A DNA stretch of 25,124 bases from Desulfobulbaceae bacterium (GCA_027067035.1 JAMOMO010000421.1:1-25124), one strand, 5' to 3'. Positions 1 to 7,227 are shown, counted from the stretch's first letter. Translations and numbers: made by a program. Notes: generated by a model not told the origin, from the sequence alone.

Positions 1-1
1 T

Positions 2-376
2 GCTGCTCGCAATATGGTGACCGTAGATGCCCGCGGTTATGTATACCCCTGCCATCGCTTTGTTGGATACTTTAAAAGAGGAAAAGAGCAGCAAATCGGC
101 CATGTATCAGCCGGGTTTTATTCCCAACGAAGGAGTTACTATATTGAGAGTAACCATATTAAATCACACAAGGGTTGTGGCAATGCACTGTCTCATAAAC
201 TCCATGAGTTCGCCATAAAGTGTACTAACTGTGCTTTAACTTCAACCTGTGGAAGCAACTGTATAGCAGTAAACGAGGCAATGACTGGAGATGCGCAGAC
301 TCCTGACGCAATCAACAGGATCTTTGCACAAATCCATGCATCATGCCACCTTCATCAGTTTTCCGACAAAAACTAA
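2..376 (+). CDS. Radical SAM/SPASM peptide maturase, C-terminal part (5' end outside window)
   Basis: The frame is open from the window edge to TAA at 374-376, so only the last ~124 residues are seen. The fragment has the order of a SPASM domain: a VDARGYVYPCHRF block (D-x-x-G-x-x-Y-P-C-H) near the left edge, an IGHVS turn, then KCTNCALTSTCGSNC, which is exactly C-x2-C-x5-C-x3-C, and a last Cys in HASC. In known enzymes such as anSME and the sactipeptide/ranthipeptide maturases these cysteines bind two auxiliary [4Fe-4S] clusters, and the N-terminal half carries the SAM cluster. That half is outside the window, so the radical SAM core is inferred. The next gene, 91 nt downstream, encodes a small Cys-rich peptide, so a role as its maturase is reasonable. 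SPASM assignment is firm; substrate is inference. Confidence 0.85.
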   Translation, partial: AARNMVTVDARGYVYPCHRFVGYFKRGKEQQIGHVSAGFYSQRRSYYIESNHIKSHKGCGNALSHKLHEFAIKCTNCALTSTCGSNCIAVNEAMTGDAQTPDAINRIFAQIHASCHLHQFSDKN

Positions 377-399
377 ATTTTTGAAGATTGATGAAACAG

Positions 400-431
400 C
401 GGAAAACGGCAACGGGGCGGGCCGTTTTCCG
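400..431 (+). other. GC-rich hairpin between maturase and Cys-rich peptide gene
   Basis: An 11-bp perfect inverted repeat (400-410 with 421-431) encloses a 10-nt loop. The stem contains TTTT on its 3' arm but no U-tract follows, so it is not a standard intrinsic terminator. It lies 37 nt before the peptide start. It could be a partial terminator that separates expression of the two genes, or a 5' stabilising hairpin that raises peptide mRNA relative to the maturase mRNA. The repeat is directly visible; the role is inferred. Confidence 0.5.
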
Positions 432-453
432 TAACTGTACTCAAATTAATCTC

Positions 454-461
454 AGGAGGAG
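454..461 (+). promoter_or_regulatory. Near-perfect Shine-Dalgarno site for the Cys-rich peptide
   Basis: AGGAGGAG ends a few bases before ATG 468, with 8 nt between AGGAGG and the start. It is among the strongest ribosome binding sites in the window and fixes the start of the peptide gene. High translation fits a precursor peptide made in excess of its modifying enzymes. Confidence 0.8.
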
Positions 462-467
462 AACATT

Positions 468-785
468 ATGAAAGACAAAAATCACAAGGAACTCTCTCAG
501 GAACTATTTGGAAATACGCCAAAAGAAGACCTGCCTTCGGTTGATCAGGTACTCAAAGCACTGGAAGTTGCAAAAGGAACCAAATTCAGAATCAATCCTG
601 GTCTGCTTGAACGCTATGCAAAAGAACGTTCCGAAAACCAAAAGGGTACTTCTGCGGACGAAAAAGGGTGCGGGCGTTGTGATTATGACTGGCATTCCTG
701 TGCAGCCTGTGATGTGCCCAATGATAAATGCACAGAATGCGACGCCTTAGACTGCTATCCCGGAATTGGCGGTGACCATAACTGA
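468..785 (+). CDS. Cys-rich peptide with three CxxCD decapeptide repeats; candidate RiPP precursor
   Basis: This 105-residue protein starts at ATG 468 behind a strong ribosome binding site. Residues 1-67 are charged and mostly helix-like, with no Cys and no signal peptide. Residues 68-97 hold seven cysteines at 68, 71, 78, 81, 88, 91 and 96. The first three pairs are CxxC units exactly ten residues apart, each followed by Asp: CGRCDYDWHS, CAACDVPNDK, CTECDALDCY. A short tail with GIGG follows. It sits between two radical SAM genes, as expected of a leader-plus-core substrate for thioether or other radical SAM crosslinking. I do not recognise the family; it is not the SCIFF spacing as I know it. 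The alternative is an unmodified zinc- or Fe-S-binding peptide. The repeat is seen; precursor status is inferred. Confidence 0.7.
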   Translation: MKDKNHKELSQELFGNTPKEDLPSVDQVLKALEVAKGTKFRINPGLLERYAKERSENQKGTSADEKGCGRCDYDWHSCAACDVPNDKCTECDALDCYPGIGGDHN

Positions 786-1032
786 CTGATAAATGTTTCT
801 CACAAGGGCAACAATAGCAGACACAAGACATATTTCACCTTGTGTACTCCATCAGTATCGGGGTTTTGAATAGTTGAGTAAAAAATAGAGGCTACCACTA
901 AAGAAACCTGACCATCCTTGAAAAGGGCTGGCGTCGACCTGAGAACTTTTATCTACATACCCATTGGACACTACCCAATTAATTCCAACATAACGAAACA
1001 GAAAACCAATTATTCAGTATGGAGGATATAGC

Positions 1033-2106
1033 ATGTTACAGACCCTAGTCCTTTCAGTAACCTATAAGTGTCCGATAAAATGCAGATATTGCGGTGTAAA
1101 TGCCGGTCCACACCGAAAAGAAAAGATGAGTCTTCAAATGATCAAGCGTCTTATTGATGAAGCACACTCTCTTGGGACGGTGGAGGTGGTGGTTTTCACT
1201 GGTGGAGAGCCGTTCCTGCTTGGAGAGGATCTTTACAAAGCAGTAAAATATGCTCATGTGCGTAAGCTTCTTACCAGAATTGTTACAAACACATTCTGGG
1301 CGACTTCCCGGGATAAAGCGTTTTACATTATAAATCGTCTCAAAGATTCCGGATTAACAGAACTTAATTTTAGTTGTGACGATTTCCATCAGGAATTTAT
1401 TCCTATTGAGCATATTAAGTGGGCATGCGAAGCAGCAGAGGAAACAGGTATCCCAGCCCTGATTGCATCTAAAGGATTGCGTAAAAGCACTATAACCCCA
1501 GGTTACCTTGAAGATTATTTTGAAGGAAAATTAACGCGCTTTCAAAAAGGACAAGAAAACAATAAAAATTATGTTTTCAACTATGGCACAACCGTCCCCG
1601 TAGGATGGGAGAGTGAAAAACTCACTGAAAAAGACCTTCTCTGGCCAGAAGATGCCGATTGCTGGAAAAGGCCGTGCCAATCCGTACTGAAAAGCATAGT
1701 GATAACCCCTCAAGGAAAATTATCCATTTGCTGTGGAATAGGATCAGAAGAAATACCGGAAACAATAATAGGAAGTACACATGACTACTCCCTTCTTGAA
1801 CTGTTGATCAGGGCCAACAATGATCTCATCATTAACTGGCTAGCACTGGAAGGACCTTATGGGATCAAAACTTTCATTGAAAAAAGAGCATCCGACATCA
1901 CCTTCCGAGATCGATATGTCAATAACTGCCACCTCTGCCATGACATCTTTTCCAGAAAAGATGTCAGAACTGTACTCTCGAATTCAGTTGAAGATATGGT
2001 GCCAGTATTGAGCCTCGAACGAGCCTGGGTTGAAAACCATCGGGATGAACTTGGGGGGAAAGCAACAGACAAGCCCATAACTGAACAGTACCAAGCTTCA
2101 GCTTAA
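1033..2106 (+). CDS. Radical SAM protein with C-terminal auxiliary cysteines
   Basis: The 357-residue protein starts at ATG 1033 after GGAGG at 1021-1025. It has the radical SAM signature CPIKCRYC (C13, C17, C20; C-x3-C-x2-C) and the SAM-binding FTGGEP at 55-60. The C-terminal half adds C210 and C215, a GKLSICCG block with C233-C234 after an ITPQGKL strand, and a CHLC pair at 299-302. That order recalls a SPASM or twitch domain, though the spacing differs from the CX2CX5CX3C motif of the upstream maturase. An auxiliary Fe-S cluster is therefore likely but its geometry is not clear. A second radical SAM enzyme next to a Cys-rich peptide suggests two-step modification, or one enzyme for each of two substrates. 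The family assignment is firm; the reaction is unknown. Confidence 0.85.
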   Translation: MLQTLVLSVTYKCPIKCRYCGVNAGPHRKEKMSLQMIKRLIDEAHSLGTVEVVVFTGGEPFLLGEDLYKAVKYAHVRKLLTRIVTNTFWATSRDKAFYIINRLKDSGLTELNFSCDDFHQEFIPIEHIKWACEAAEETGIPALIASKGLRKSTITPGYLEDYFEGKLTRFQKGQENNKNYVFNYGTTVPVGWESEKLTEKDLLWPEDADCWKRPCQSVLKSIVITPQGKLSICCGIGSEEIPETIIGSTHDYSLLELLIRANNDLIINWLALEGPYGIKTFIEKRASDITFRDRYVNNCHLCHDIFSRKDVRTVLSNSVEDMVPVLSLERAWVENHRDELGGKATDKPITEQYQASA

Positions 2107-2144
2107 TCAGTTGAGTGAGTGAGCTGGTTCATCTTCATTTATTT

Positions 2145-2176
2145 AACTGTGTGACCGAAATTGATCCCTCACAGTT
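2145..2176. repeat. Imperfect inverted repeat downstream of second radical SAM gene
   Basis: AACTGTG (2145-2151) and CACAGTT (2170-2176) are perfect complements around an 18-nt spacer, with one further pair possible after a mismatch. There is no following T-run. It could be a weak transcript-end hairpin or an operator for the gene at 2389. Apart from this the gap 2107-2388 shows nothing I can name. Confidence 0.25.
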
Positions 2177-2388
2177 GTGCTGGCAACATCCATACAATGG
2201 GACTGATAACTGCTCCAGTTGAGCATAACTGAGTATCGTTGGTCAGCAGCGATCTCATAATCAAAAACGGGAGAATATCATGATCACAGCAGAAACATGT
2301 TAATTGCTATTGTCAGTGAATTTTCACACCAACTTGATGCCGTGACGAGAACCATGAGTCACTCGTTCAAACAAAAGGAGGCTGAACA

Positions 2389-2958
2389 ATGACCAAAGTA
2401 ACTGTTTCAAAGAGAATTTCGAAAGATATTAGTCTTGATGTGAAACGAATGAAAAATTTACTTACGATTATTGAAAACAACCCCGATCGCTATGATAAAT
2501 TTCTTAAGAGCCCCACTCAAGACCTGCTTGAATTTGGCATTGATCTTGAGAGATATGCTTCAAAGAAAATGCCATCAAAAGAGATAGAATACGAAATCAC
2601 TACCATGGCCAGGCAAGCAGTTGAGAAAAGTTTAATGGAAAGATTACGGCCAATAATCGACATGGTTGCTGCGACTTCTTATAGCCAAAGTACAGAAACT
2701 TCCTATGAATACAATTTCGATAATTCTTCGAGTACAGACTATAAGTACGAAAGTCATACAGGAACAGAACGGGGAACATTCTCAGAGACCAGTAGAGGCA
2801 GCGCAACTGATAGCGATACGAGATTTTCGGGTTTTTCAACTTCTACGCTGGTGGAACTATTACGGGGACCACTTATCAATGAGTTAGCGCTGGACAGGAT
2901 GCTTGCCCAAATGGAAAAAACACTGGATTATGCGGCTATAAAATCTGGCAGGACATGA
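2389..2958 (+). CDS. Unknown protein with leader-like N-terminus and Ser/Thr/Tyr-rich segment
   Basis: This 189-residue protein starts at ATG 2389 with AAGGAGG 7 nt upstream. It has no Cys and no signal peptide. Residues ~20-55 (MKNLLTIIENNPDRYDKFLK and following) contain a KFLKSPTQDLLEFGIDL stretch that resembles the L-x-x-P-x-x-x-L-x-x-x-G-I-D-L pattern of NHLP/Nif11-type RiPP leaders. Residues 96-153 are low-complexity: 27 of 58 are Ser or Thr, with nine Tyr/Phe. Residues 154-185 return to amphipathic helix. It follows the second radical SAM gene on the same strand after a 282-nt gap. It may be a second substrate, a scaffold protein or an unrelated hypothetical. I do not recognise the family; the leader comparison is by eye only. 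Confidence 0.6.
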   Translation: MTKVTVSKRISKDISLDVKRMKNLLTIIENNPDRYDKFLKSPTQDLLEFGIDLERYASKKMPSKEIEYEITTMARQAVEKSLMERLRPIIDMVAATSYSQSTETSYEYNFDNSSSTDYKYESHTGTERGTFSETSRGSATDSDTRFSGFSTSTLVELLRGPLINELALDRMLAQMEKTLDYAAIKSGRT

Positions 2959-3069
2959 CACTGTCCGACAATTAGCCGAATGAAAAACTTTCTTTTTTAT
3001 CCTGTCGGCCTGTTCCTGTCCACATTGAACCGAAGTACATTGAACCTTTCGACTCAGTGCGGGCAGATT

Positions 3070-4305
3070 CTAAAAAAGATTTTTCTTTGAGCTTTTTGCA
3101 GGTACTTTCCGATACATCCTGCTTGGAAGACCGTCAACATAGACGCCTTCCAGGTAGGAGAGTTTTCTGGGAAGCTGCTTCACCGTTCCTCTGGTGCTCA
3201 GGAATGTGGCCCGGCTGCCAACCGTAAGGGCACCCAGTGTGTTCATGGCAAAAAAGGAAGCCCCATTTTCTGATGCACAACAGATCGCCTCTTCCAGTGA
3301 ATACCCGGCCTTCATAAAGAGTTTTATCTCTTCAACCATGGACTCACCATGGAGGATCCCGGCACACCCCGCACCTGTTCCCACAGCCGTCAATACACCA
3401 ATCCTTCTGGCCAGCCGCAGCTGTTCCAGCTGCTCGGAAAGTACTTTTTTCCAGAAGGTCTCCGCCCCCGGTATTGCTTTTCCCGGTGCCACATATCGCT
3501 GCGAGAACCTGCAGCACACCTCACCGCCGGAGCTTGAGCCATCCAGAGAATTTTTTGCCCGCACCACACTGGGAATCCATAACACTTCGTCCGCAGCCAT
3601 TTTTCGGAGGTTTTCCTCCCCCATACCGTACCCCTGTTCTATGGCATCGCAGCCCAGCTCGAGGGCTTTTTTAACGGCCCGCACTCCATTTGCCACCGCC
3701 ACGGTTTTCCCAGCATTTCCCCTGTGCAGACTCGCTTTCATATCGTTCAGGTCCAGGTGTGGATCCAACTGCCCACCCCCTTCAATGTTTCCCGACAAGA
3801 AAATTCTTCGATACTGCATGCTACTGCTGCTGTCTTCTGCTGTCCCGCCCCTGTGTTCACCCGTCCGGGCAGACAACCTGATATCAACAATGTTCCCAGC
3901 TTTCATTTCATTCCTGCAATGTTTCATCAGGTCAGGCAACTCATCATCAACCGCCAGACCCAATACCCCATAGCCGTGGCAATATCGAATATGCCGTTTC
4001 AGAGTGGCCGTTTTTACATCCGGCCCGGCTTCTTCAGCTGCTGTACGCACTGCACTTTCCACAGAAGGTGACTGAAGCAGGGAAACACTGCAGTCAACCA
4101 GAGCCGGCAGTACAGTACAATGTGACAAATCTTCTACAGAAAGATCCGCATCCGGTGAAAGGTCAGCCGCAGAACCGATATCAGTAATACAACCATCCCT
4201 GACTTCCAGAAAAACACCCCTCTTCACACCTGCAGCACTCCCGTCAATGAACCTTCCCACTATTATATATTTTGTTTCAGCCATGAATTTGTTCTCATAT
4301 ACCAT
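3070..4305 (-). CDS. Amidohydrolase-fold protein lacking the metal ligands (probable pseudoenzyme)
   Basis: The 411-residue protein matches the imidazolonepropionase-like amidohydrolase family in layout: an N-terminal beta-sandwich strand set (KYIIVGRFIDG), a VLPALVD turn, a barrel, then GTGAG and a C-terminal SRATFLS strand. The expected D-x-H-x-H reads DCSVS (71-75). The V-x-V-H-A-N-G histidine is replaced in TVAVANG (201-207). EHG reads EQG (223-225), GTDAG reads GTGAG (309-313), and the carboxylated-Lys site appears as Arg in RRIFLSG. So every ligand I can align is missing while the fold motifs persist, which argues against hydrolase activity. ATG 4305 was chosen because AGAGGTG lies 8 nt upstream; Met8 is an alternative. 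It is a single gene, divergent from the nuclease gene. The fold is fairly sure; the function is unknown. Confidence 0.75.
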   Translation of the reverse strand: MVYENKFMAETKYIIVGRFIDGSAAGVKRGVFLEVRDGCITDIGSAADLSPDADLSVEDLSHCTVLPALVDCSVSLLQSPSVESAVRTAAEEAGPDVKTATLKRHIRYCHGYGVLGLAVDDELPDLMKHCRNEMKAGNIVDIRLSARTGEHRGGTAEDSSSSMQYRRIFLSGNIEGGGQLDPHLDLNDMKASLHRGNAGKTVAVANGVRAVKKALELGCDAIEQGYGMGEENLRKMAADEVLWIPSVVRAKNSLDGSSSGGEVCCRFSQRYVAPGKAIPGAETFWKKVLSEQLEQLRLARRIGVLTAVGTGAGCAGILHGESMVEEIKLFMKAGYSLEEAICCASENGASFFAMNTLGALTVGSRATFLSTRGTVKQLPRKLSYLEGVYVDGLPSRMYRKVPAKSSKKNLF

Positions 4306-4587
4306 TCCTGTTGCACCTCTCTTTCATTCCATTCTTCAATCAGATTGTACCTCAACATGGCAAAATCTGGGAATCATTATTCAATGACAGCATCTGCAAA
4401 TCACCGGCAATCCAGCATGACAGACACATTATCTTACCGGTATAAATAAATTTTATTGCTTAAGTATTTCTTTTGATATAAACAATATAATACATTGTTG
4501 CACCCCACCAAACAGATTGAGAACAGCACACAGGATCTGAATACTCCTGACGGCACAAGTCCTTAATCACAGCCAAGAGGCCAGGCA

Positions 4588-5580
4588 ATGGCAATTTTCA
4601 GATGCAATACGTGCGGACACATCCGAGAAGTCGGCAGTGATTATATTGGAAAAACTGTCAAATGCCCGAAGTGTGACCACGTTACAGTCATCCATGACAC
4701 CATTGCCTTCCTGAAAGCCCTCATCCATAAACACCTGAACCAGGGCAAAGAACTCAAGGCTTTACAAAAACAACTCAGCCCGAAAAATGCGTCCGACAAC
4801 CCTGCAGAAGATCTCTTACTTGAAGAAATAGACATACACAACACCAGTGCCCTATCCCAGTCCTCGCAACTTGAGCCGATCATACAGTGGTTCAAAAAGA
4901 GACAGATAACGCCCCAGGCTCATCCGGAGATGGTAGACACCACAGGTTTCTTTGATGAAATAGCACTCTCCCTCGGCGATAATATTGAGACACTGGGTTT
5001 TGTCAGTAGCCAGATAAAGTATATCCAGAACAAAGGCTATGCAAACGTTAAGCTGGACCTCTCCAGGAAATCTCCCGAGGAAATCCGTACCATACGGAAA
5101 TTCTGCAAAGACCTGCATGATTATTCATTTGTGGCAAAATATTTTTACATCAAAAAAGACAATATTATCAGGCTGACGCTACAGGAAGCCCCGAAAATAA
5201 AGGCATTCTTCAACGGCATATGGATGGAGTGGTTCACCCTTATGAAGATGCTAGAGTTTTTCAGCACACAAAAGATCACCCCTTCCTGTGCCAGGGGGCT
5301 CAACATCTCCTTTCGCAACGGTACTTCCAATGAACTGGACCTCTTTTTCCTCCTTGAAGAGAAGATCCCGATATGCATCGAATGCAAAACCGGAGAGTTC
5401 CGCCATGATATCAACAAATACCTGTCCCTGCGAAAACAGCTCAACATTGACAAAAGTCAGTTTATCCTCTGTGTATTCGGCCTCAGTGCTGAACAGGCCC
5501 AGGGCATGACAAGTATGTATGACATAACTTTCGTCAACGAAAAAAACCTCATCAATCATATCCAGACTCTTTTTCCGTAA
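4588..5580 (+). CDS. Zinc-ribbon protein with Card1/DUF1887-like PD-(D/E)XK nuclease domain
   Basis: The 330-residue protein begins with a zinc ribbon (C6, C9, C26, C29) of the kind that opens with a CNTCGH knuckle. A variable linker (40-115) and an unrecognised alpha/beta region (116-205) follow. The C-terminal domain has GIWMEWFTLMKML (210-222), NELDLFFLLE (248-257) and ICIECKTGEF (262-271). E214, D251, E265 and K267 fit the E...D...E-x-K active site of the DUF1887 nuclease domain in Card1/Can2. In Card1 that domain is fused to a CARF sensor for cyclic oligoadenylate. Here a zinc ribbon plus an unknown middle domain takes that position, and no CRISPR genes lie nearby. The nuclease fold is well supported. 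A defence or repair role is inference only. Confidence 0.75.
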   Translation: MAIFRCNTCGHIREVGSDYIGKTVKCPKCDHVTVIHDTIAFLKALIHKHLNQGKELKALQKQLSPKNASDNPAEDLLLEEIDIHNTSALSQSSQLEPIIQWFKKRQITPQAHPEMVDTTGFFDEIALSLGDNIETLGFVSSQIKYIQNKGYANVKLDLSRKSPEEIRTIRKFCKDLHDYSFVAKYFYIKKDNIIRLTLQEAPKIKAFFNGIWMEWFTLMKMLEFFSTQKITPSCARGLNISFRNGTSNELDLFFLLEEKIPICIECKTGEFRHDINKYLSLRKQLNIDKSQFILCVFGLSAEQAQGMTSMYDITFVNEKNLINHIQTLFP

Positions 5581-5722
5581 CAAGACCAGGAAGAACTGCT
5601 CCCGCATTTCATCTTCCCTTCCTTCCGTCCCCCATTTCATATCTCTCTTAATACTCTCATGAAATTTCATGCGGATTCCCTGCAAAAGTGGTGTTTGCAA
5701 ATTGACCCGGGAGTTAAAGTGA

Positions 5723-5746
5723 TTACCATATATGCCATATTGGTAA
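5723..5746. promoter_or_regulatory. Operator-like palindrome upstream of cbpA
   Basis: TTACCATAT and ATATTGGTAA face each other in an A+T-rich stretch about 90 nt before the cbpA start, an almost perfect palindrome with one inserted base. It could bind a dimeric regulator of the co-chaperone operon. Chance is possible in such A+T-rich DNA. Confidence 0.3.
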
Positions 5747-5793
5747 ATTTAGATATTTCCTTTAATTTCAGAAAATATGAGTTAAAATAGTAT

Positions 5794-5813
5794 CGGGGAG
5801 AACAATTTCCCCG
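5794..5813 (+). promoter_or_regulatory. 5' leader hairpin of cbpA
   Basis: An 8-bp stem (5794-5801 with 5806-5813, one G-U pair) closes an ACAA loop. The core is CGGGGA pairing with TCCCCG. It sits 21 nt before the cbpA ATG, between any promoter and the ribosome binding site. It is not followed by a T-run, so an mRNA-stability or heat-sensitive structural role is more likely than termination. The role is inferred. Confidence 0.4.
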
Positions 5814-5834
5814 TAAAATCAGTCGGAAGTGAAA

Positions 5835-6797
5835 ATGGAATTCAAAGATTATTATACAACACTTGGCATAGACAGAAATGCCACACAGGATGAAGTGAAG
5901 AGGGCATACCGAAAACTTGCCCGAAAATATCATCCTGACATCAATAAAGACGGGGATGCGGAAAAGCGCTTCAAAGAGATCGGTGAAGCCTATGAAGTTC
6001 TCCAGGATACAGAAAAAAGAGCCGCATACGACAAATTCGGCAAAGACTGGCAGGCCGGGCAGGACTTCAATCCACCACCTGACTGGGATAACGGATTCGA
6101 ATTTCATGGCGGTGGTTACACGGAAACAGACGCATCGCAGTTCAGCGATTTTTTTGAATCCCTCTTTGGCGCACAGAACAGAGCCGAACGGCAAGGTCCG
6201 TTCGGAGGCAGCCATGCAGGCTACTCCGGAAAAGGCCAGGATCTTCATGCAAAAATCGTAATATCCCTTGAAGACAGCTACAGAGGCAGTAAACAGTCAC
6301 TTACCCTGCAACGCCCCACCGTTGATGAATCCGGCCATGTGACCACCAAGCCACACACACTGCAGGTAACGATCCCAAAAGGAATCACGGAAGGACAGCA
6401 GATCAGACTCAGTGGACAGGGTGCCGCCGGCATGGGCCAGGGACCTGCCGGGGACCTCTTCTTAGAAGTTGCCTTTGCAAAACACCCTCATTTCACACCG
6501 GACAACCGTGACATCATGCTCACCCTGCCCATAGCGCCCTGGGAGGCCGCACTTGGGGCAACGGTTCCGGTCCCGACCCTTGGCGGCACAGTAGAGCTGA
6601 AGATCCCGCCCGCCTCTCAGACAGGGAAGAAACTGCGTCTGAAGGGACGAGGCCTCAGTTCAGCCAAAGCCACTGGAGACCAGTACGTCACCCTTGCAAT
6701 CATGGTCCCTAAACCCGTTACCGAAAAAGACAAAGAACTCTATAAAAGCATGAAGAGCAGCATGTCTTTCAACCCCCGCAGCCACCTTGGAGTATGA
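5835..6797 (+). CDS. cbpA: DnaJ-class co-chaperone CbpA
   Basis: The 320-residue protein has an N-terminal J domain with the HPD tripeptide at 33-35 (KYHPDIN), which stimulates the ATPase of DnaK-type Hsp70. A Gly/Phe-containing linker (~70-125) follows, then two beta-sandwich substrate-binding domains (~135-310). There is no cysteine zinc-finger region, so it is a class II (CbpA-type) J protein and not DnaJ. ATG 5835 was preferred over the in-frame GTG two codons earlier because GGAA lies 6 nt before the ATG but directly abuts the GTG. The stop overlaps the cbpM start by ATGA, showing translational coupling. Confidence 0.93.
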   Translation: MEFKDYYTTLGIDRNATQDEVKRAYRKLARKYHPDINKDGDAEKRFKEIGEAYEVLQDTEKRAAYDKFGKDWQAGQDFNPPPDWDNGFEFHGGGYTETDASQFSDFFESLFGAQNRAERQGPFGGSHAGYSGKGQDLHAKIVISLEDSYRGSKQSLTLQRPTVDESGHVTTKPHTLQVTIPKGITEGQQIRLSGQGAAGMGQGPAGDLFLEVAFAKHPHFTPDNRDIMLTLPIAPWEAALGATVPVPTLGGTVELKIPPASQTGKKLRLKGRGLSSAKATGDQYVTLAIMVPKPVTEKDKELYKSMKSSMSFNPRSHLGV

Positions 6798-7126
6798 TTA
6801 TGAACCCGGACCTCCACTGTACTTTTTTTGATGAAGACTGCCGTTACAGCCTCCGTGAACTCTGCAACGTGTGCAATGTCCACGCCCAGTTTATCCAGGA
6901 CCTGATTGATGAGGGAATACTTTCGCCCCAGGGCCAGCATCCACATGAGTGGCGTTTCAGAGCTGTTGAGATTAAACGTATTCAGATATCCATCCGCCTC
7001 CAGAAAGATCTGCGGATTAATCTTCCCGGAACAGCACTGGCCCTTGATTTACTTGATGAGATTGCGCAGTTGCGCCAGAGTAAATCACGACTGGAGCAAC
7101 TCTACTCCCTTGAAGAGGATACTTGA
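6794..7126 (+). CDS. cbpM: Chaperone modulator CbpM
   Basis: This 110-residue MerR-like helix-turn-helix protein follows cbpA with a 4-nt ATGA overlap. The N-terminal part (CRYSLRELCNVCNVHAQFIQ) and the EWRFRAVEIKRIQISIRLQK block match the CbpM layout, ending in a helix of the dimer coiled-coil type. In E. coli CbpM binds the CbpA J domain and blocks its interaction with DnaK; the same job is likely here given the gene pair. A second ATG at 6800 is an alternative start. Confidence 0.88.
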   Translation: MIMNPDLHCTFFDEDCRYSLRELCNVCNVHAQFIQDLIDEGILSPQGQHPHEWRFRAVEIKRIQISIRLQKDLRINLPGTALALDLLDEIAQLRQSKSRLEQLYSLEEDT

Positions 7127-7227
7127 ATCCAGACAGGAACCTCCGGGCTGCTGCCGGCGTAATGACACAAATAGAACATTGTAACATTTTTATATTCTAA
7201 ACTTTTATTTTATCAAAGGAGCCAAAC

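Noticed and set aside
783..866. Possible selenocysteine readthrough of the Cys-rich peptide's TGA stop
   Set aside because: The frame stays open for about 27 codons, but the extension has no repeat continuation, only one Cys and no convincing SECIS hairpin directly after the TGA.
2280..2303. Seven-codon frame (MITAETC) after a GGGAG in the gap before 2389
   Set aside because: Too short to support; no attenuator structure or codon bias to suggest a leader peptide.
3194..3973. 259-codon plus-strand frame opposite the amidohydrolase-like gene
   Set aside because: Its protein has no recognisable domain and has the Ser/Pro/Cys-rich look of an antisense shadow; the minus-strand frame has clear family motifs.
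4441..4500. Sigma70 promoter for the zinc-ribbon nuclease in an A+T-rich stretch
   Set aside because: Several TATAAT-like hexamers occur but none has a -35 at 16-18 nt; too ambiguous to list.
4588..5580. Type III CRISPR ancillary nuclease linked to a CRISPR array
   Set aside because: No repeat-spacer array or cas gene was seen in the window, and no CARF domain could be recognised, so only the nuclease domain similarity is claimed.
5667..6248. 193-codon minus-strand frame across the cbpA leader and 5' end
   Set aside because: Overlaps the J domain coding sequence in antisense and shows no domain or ribosome site.
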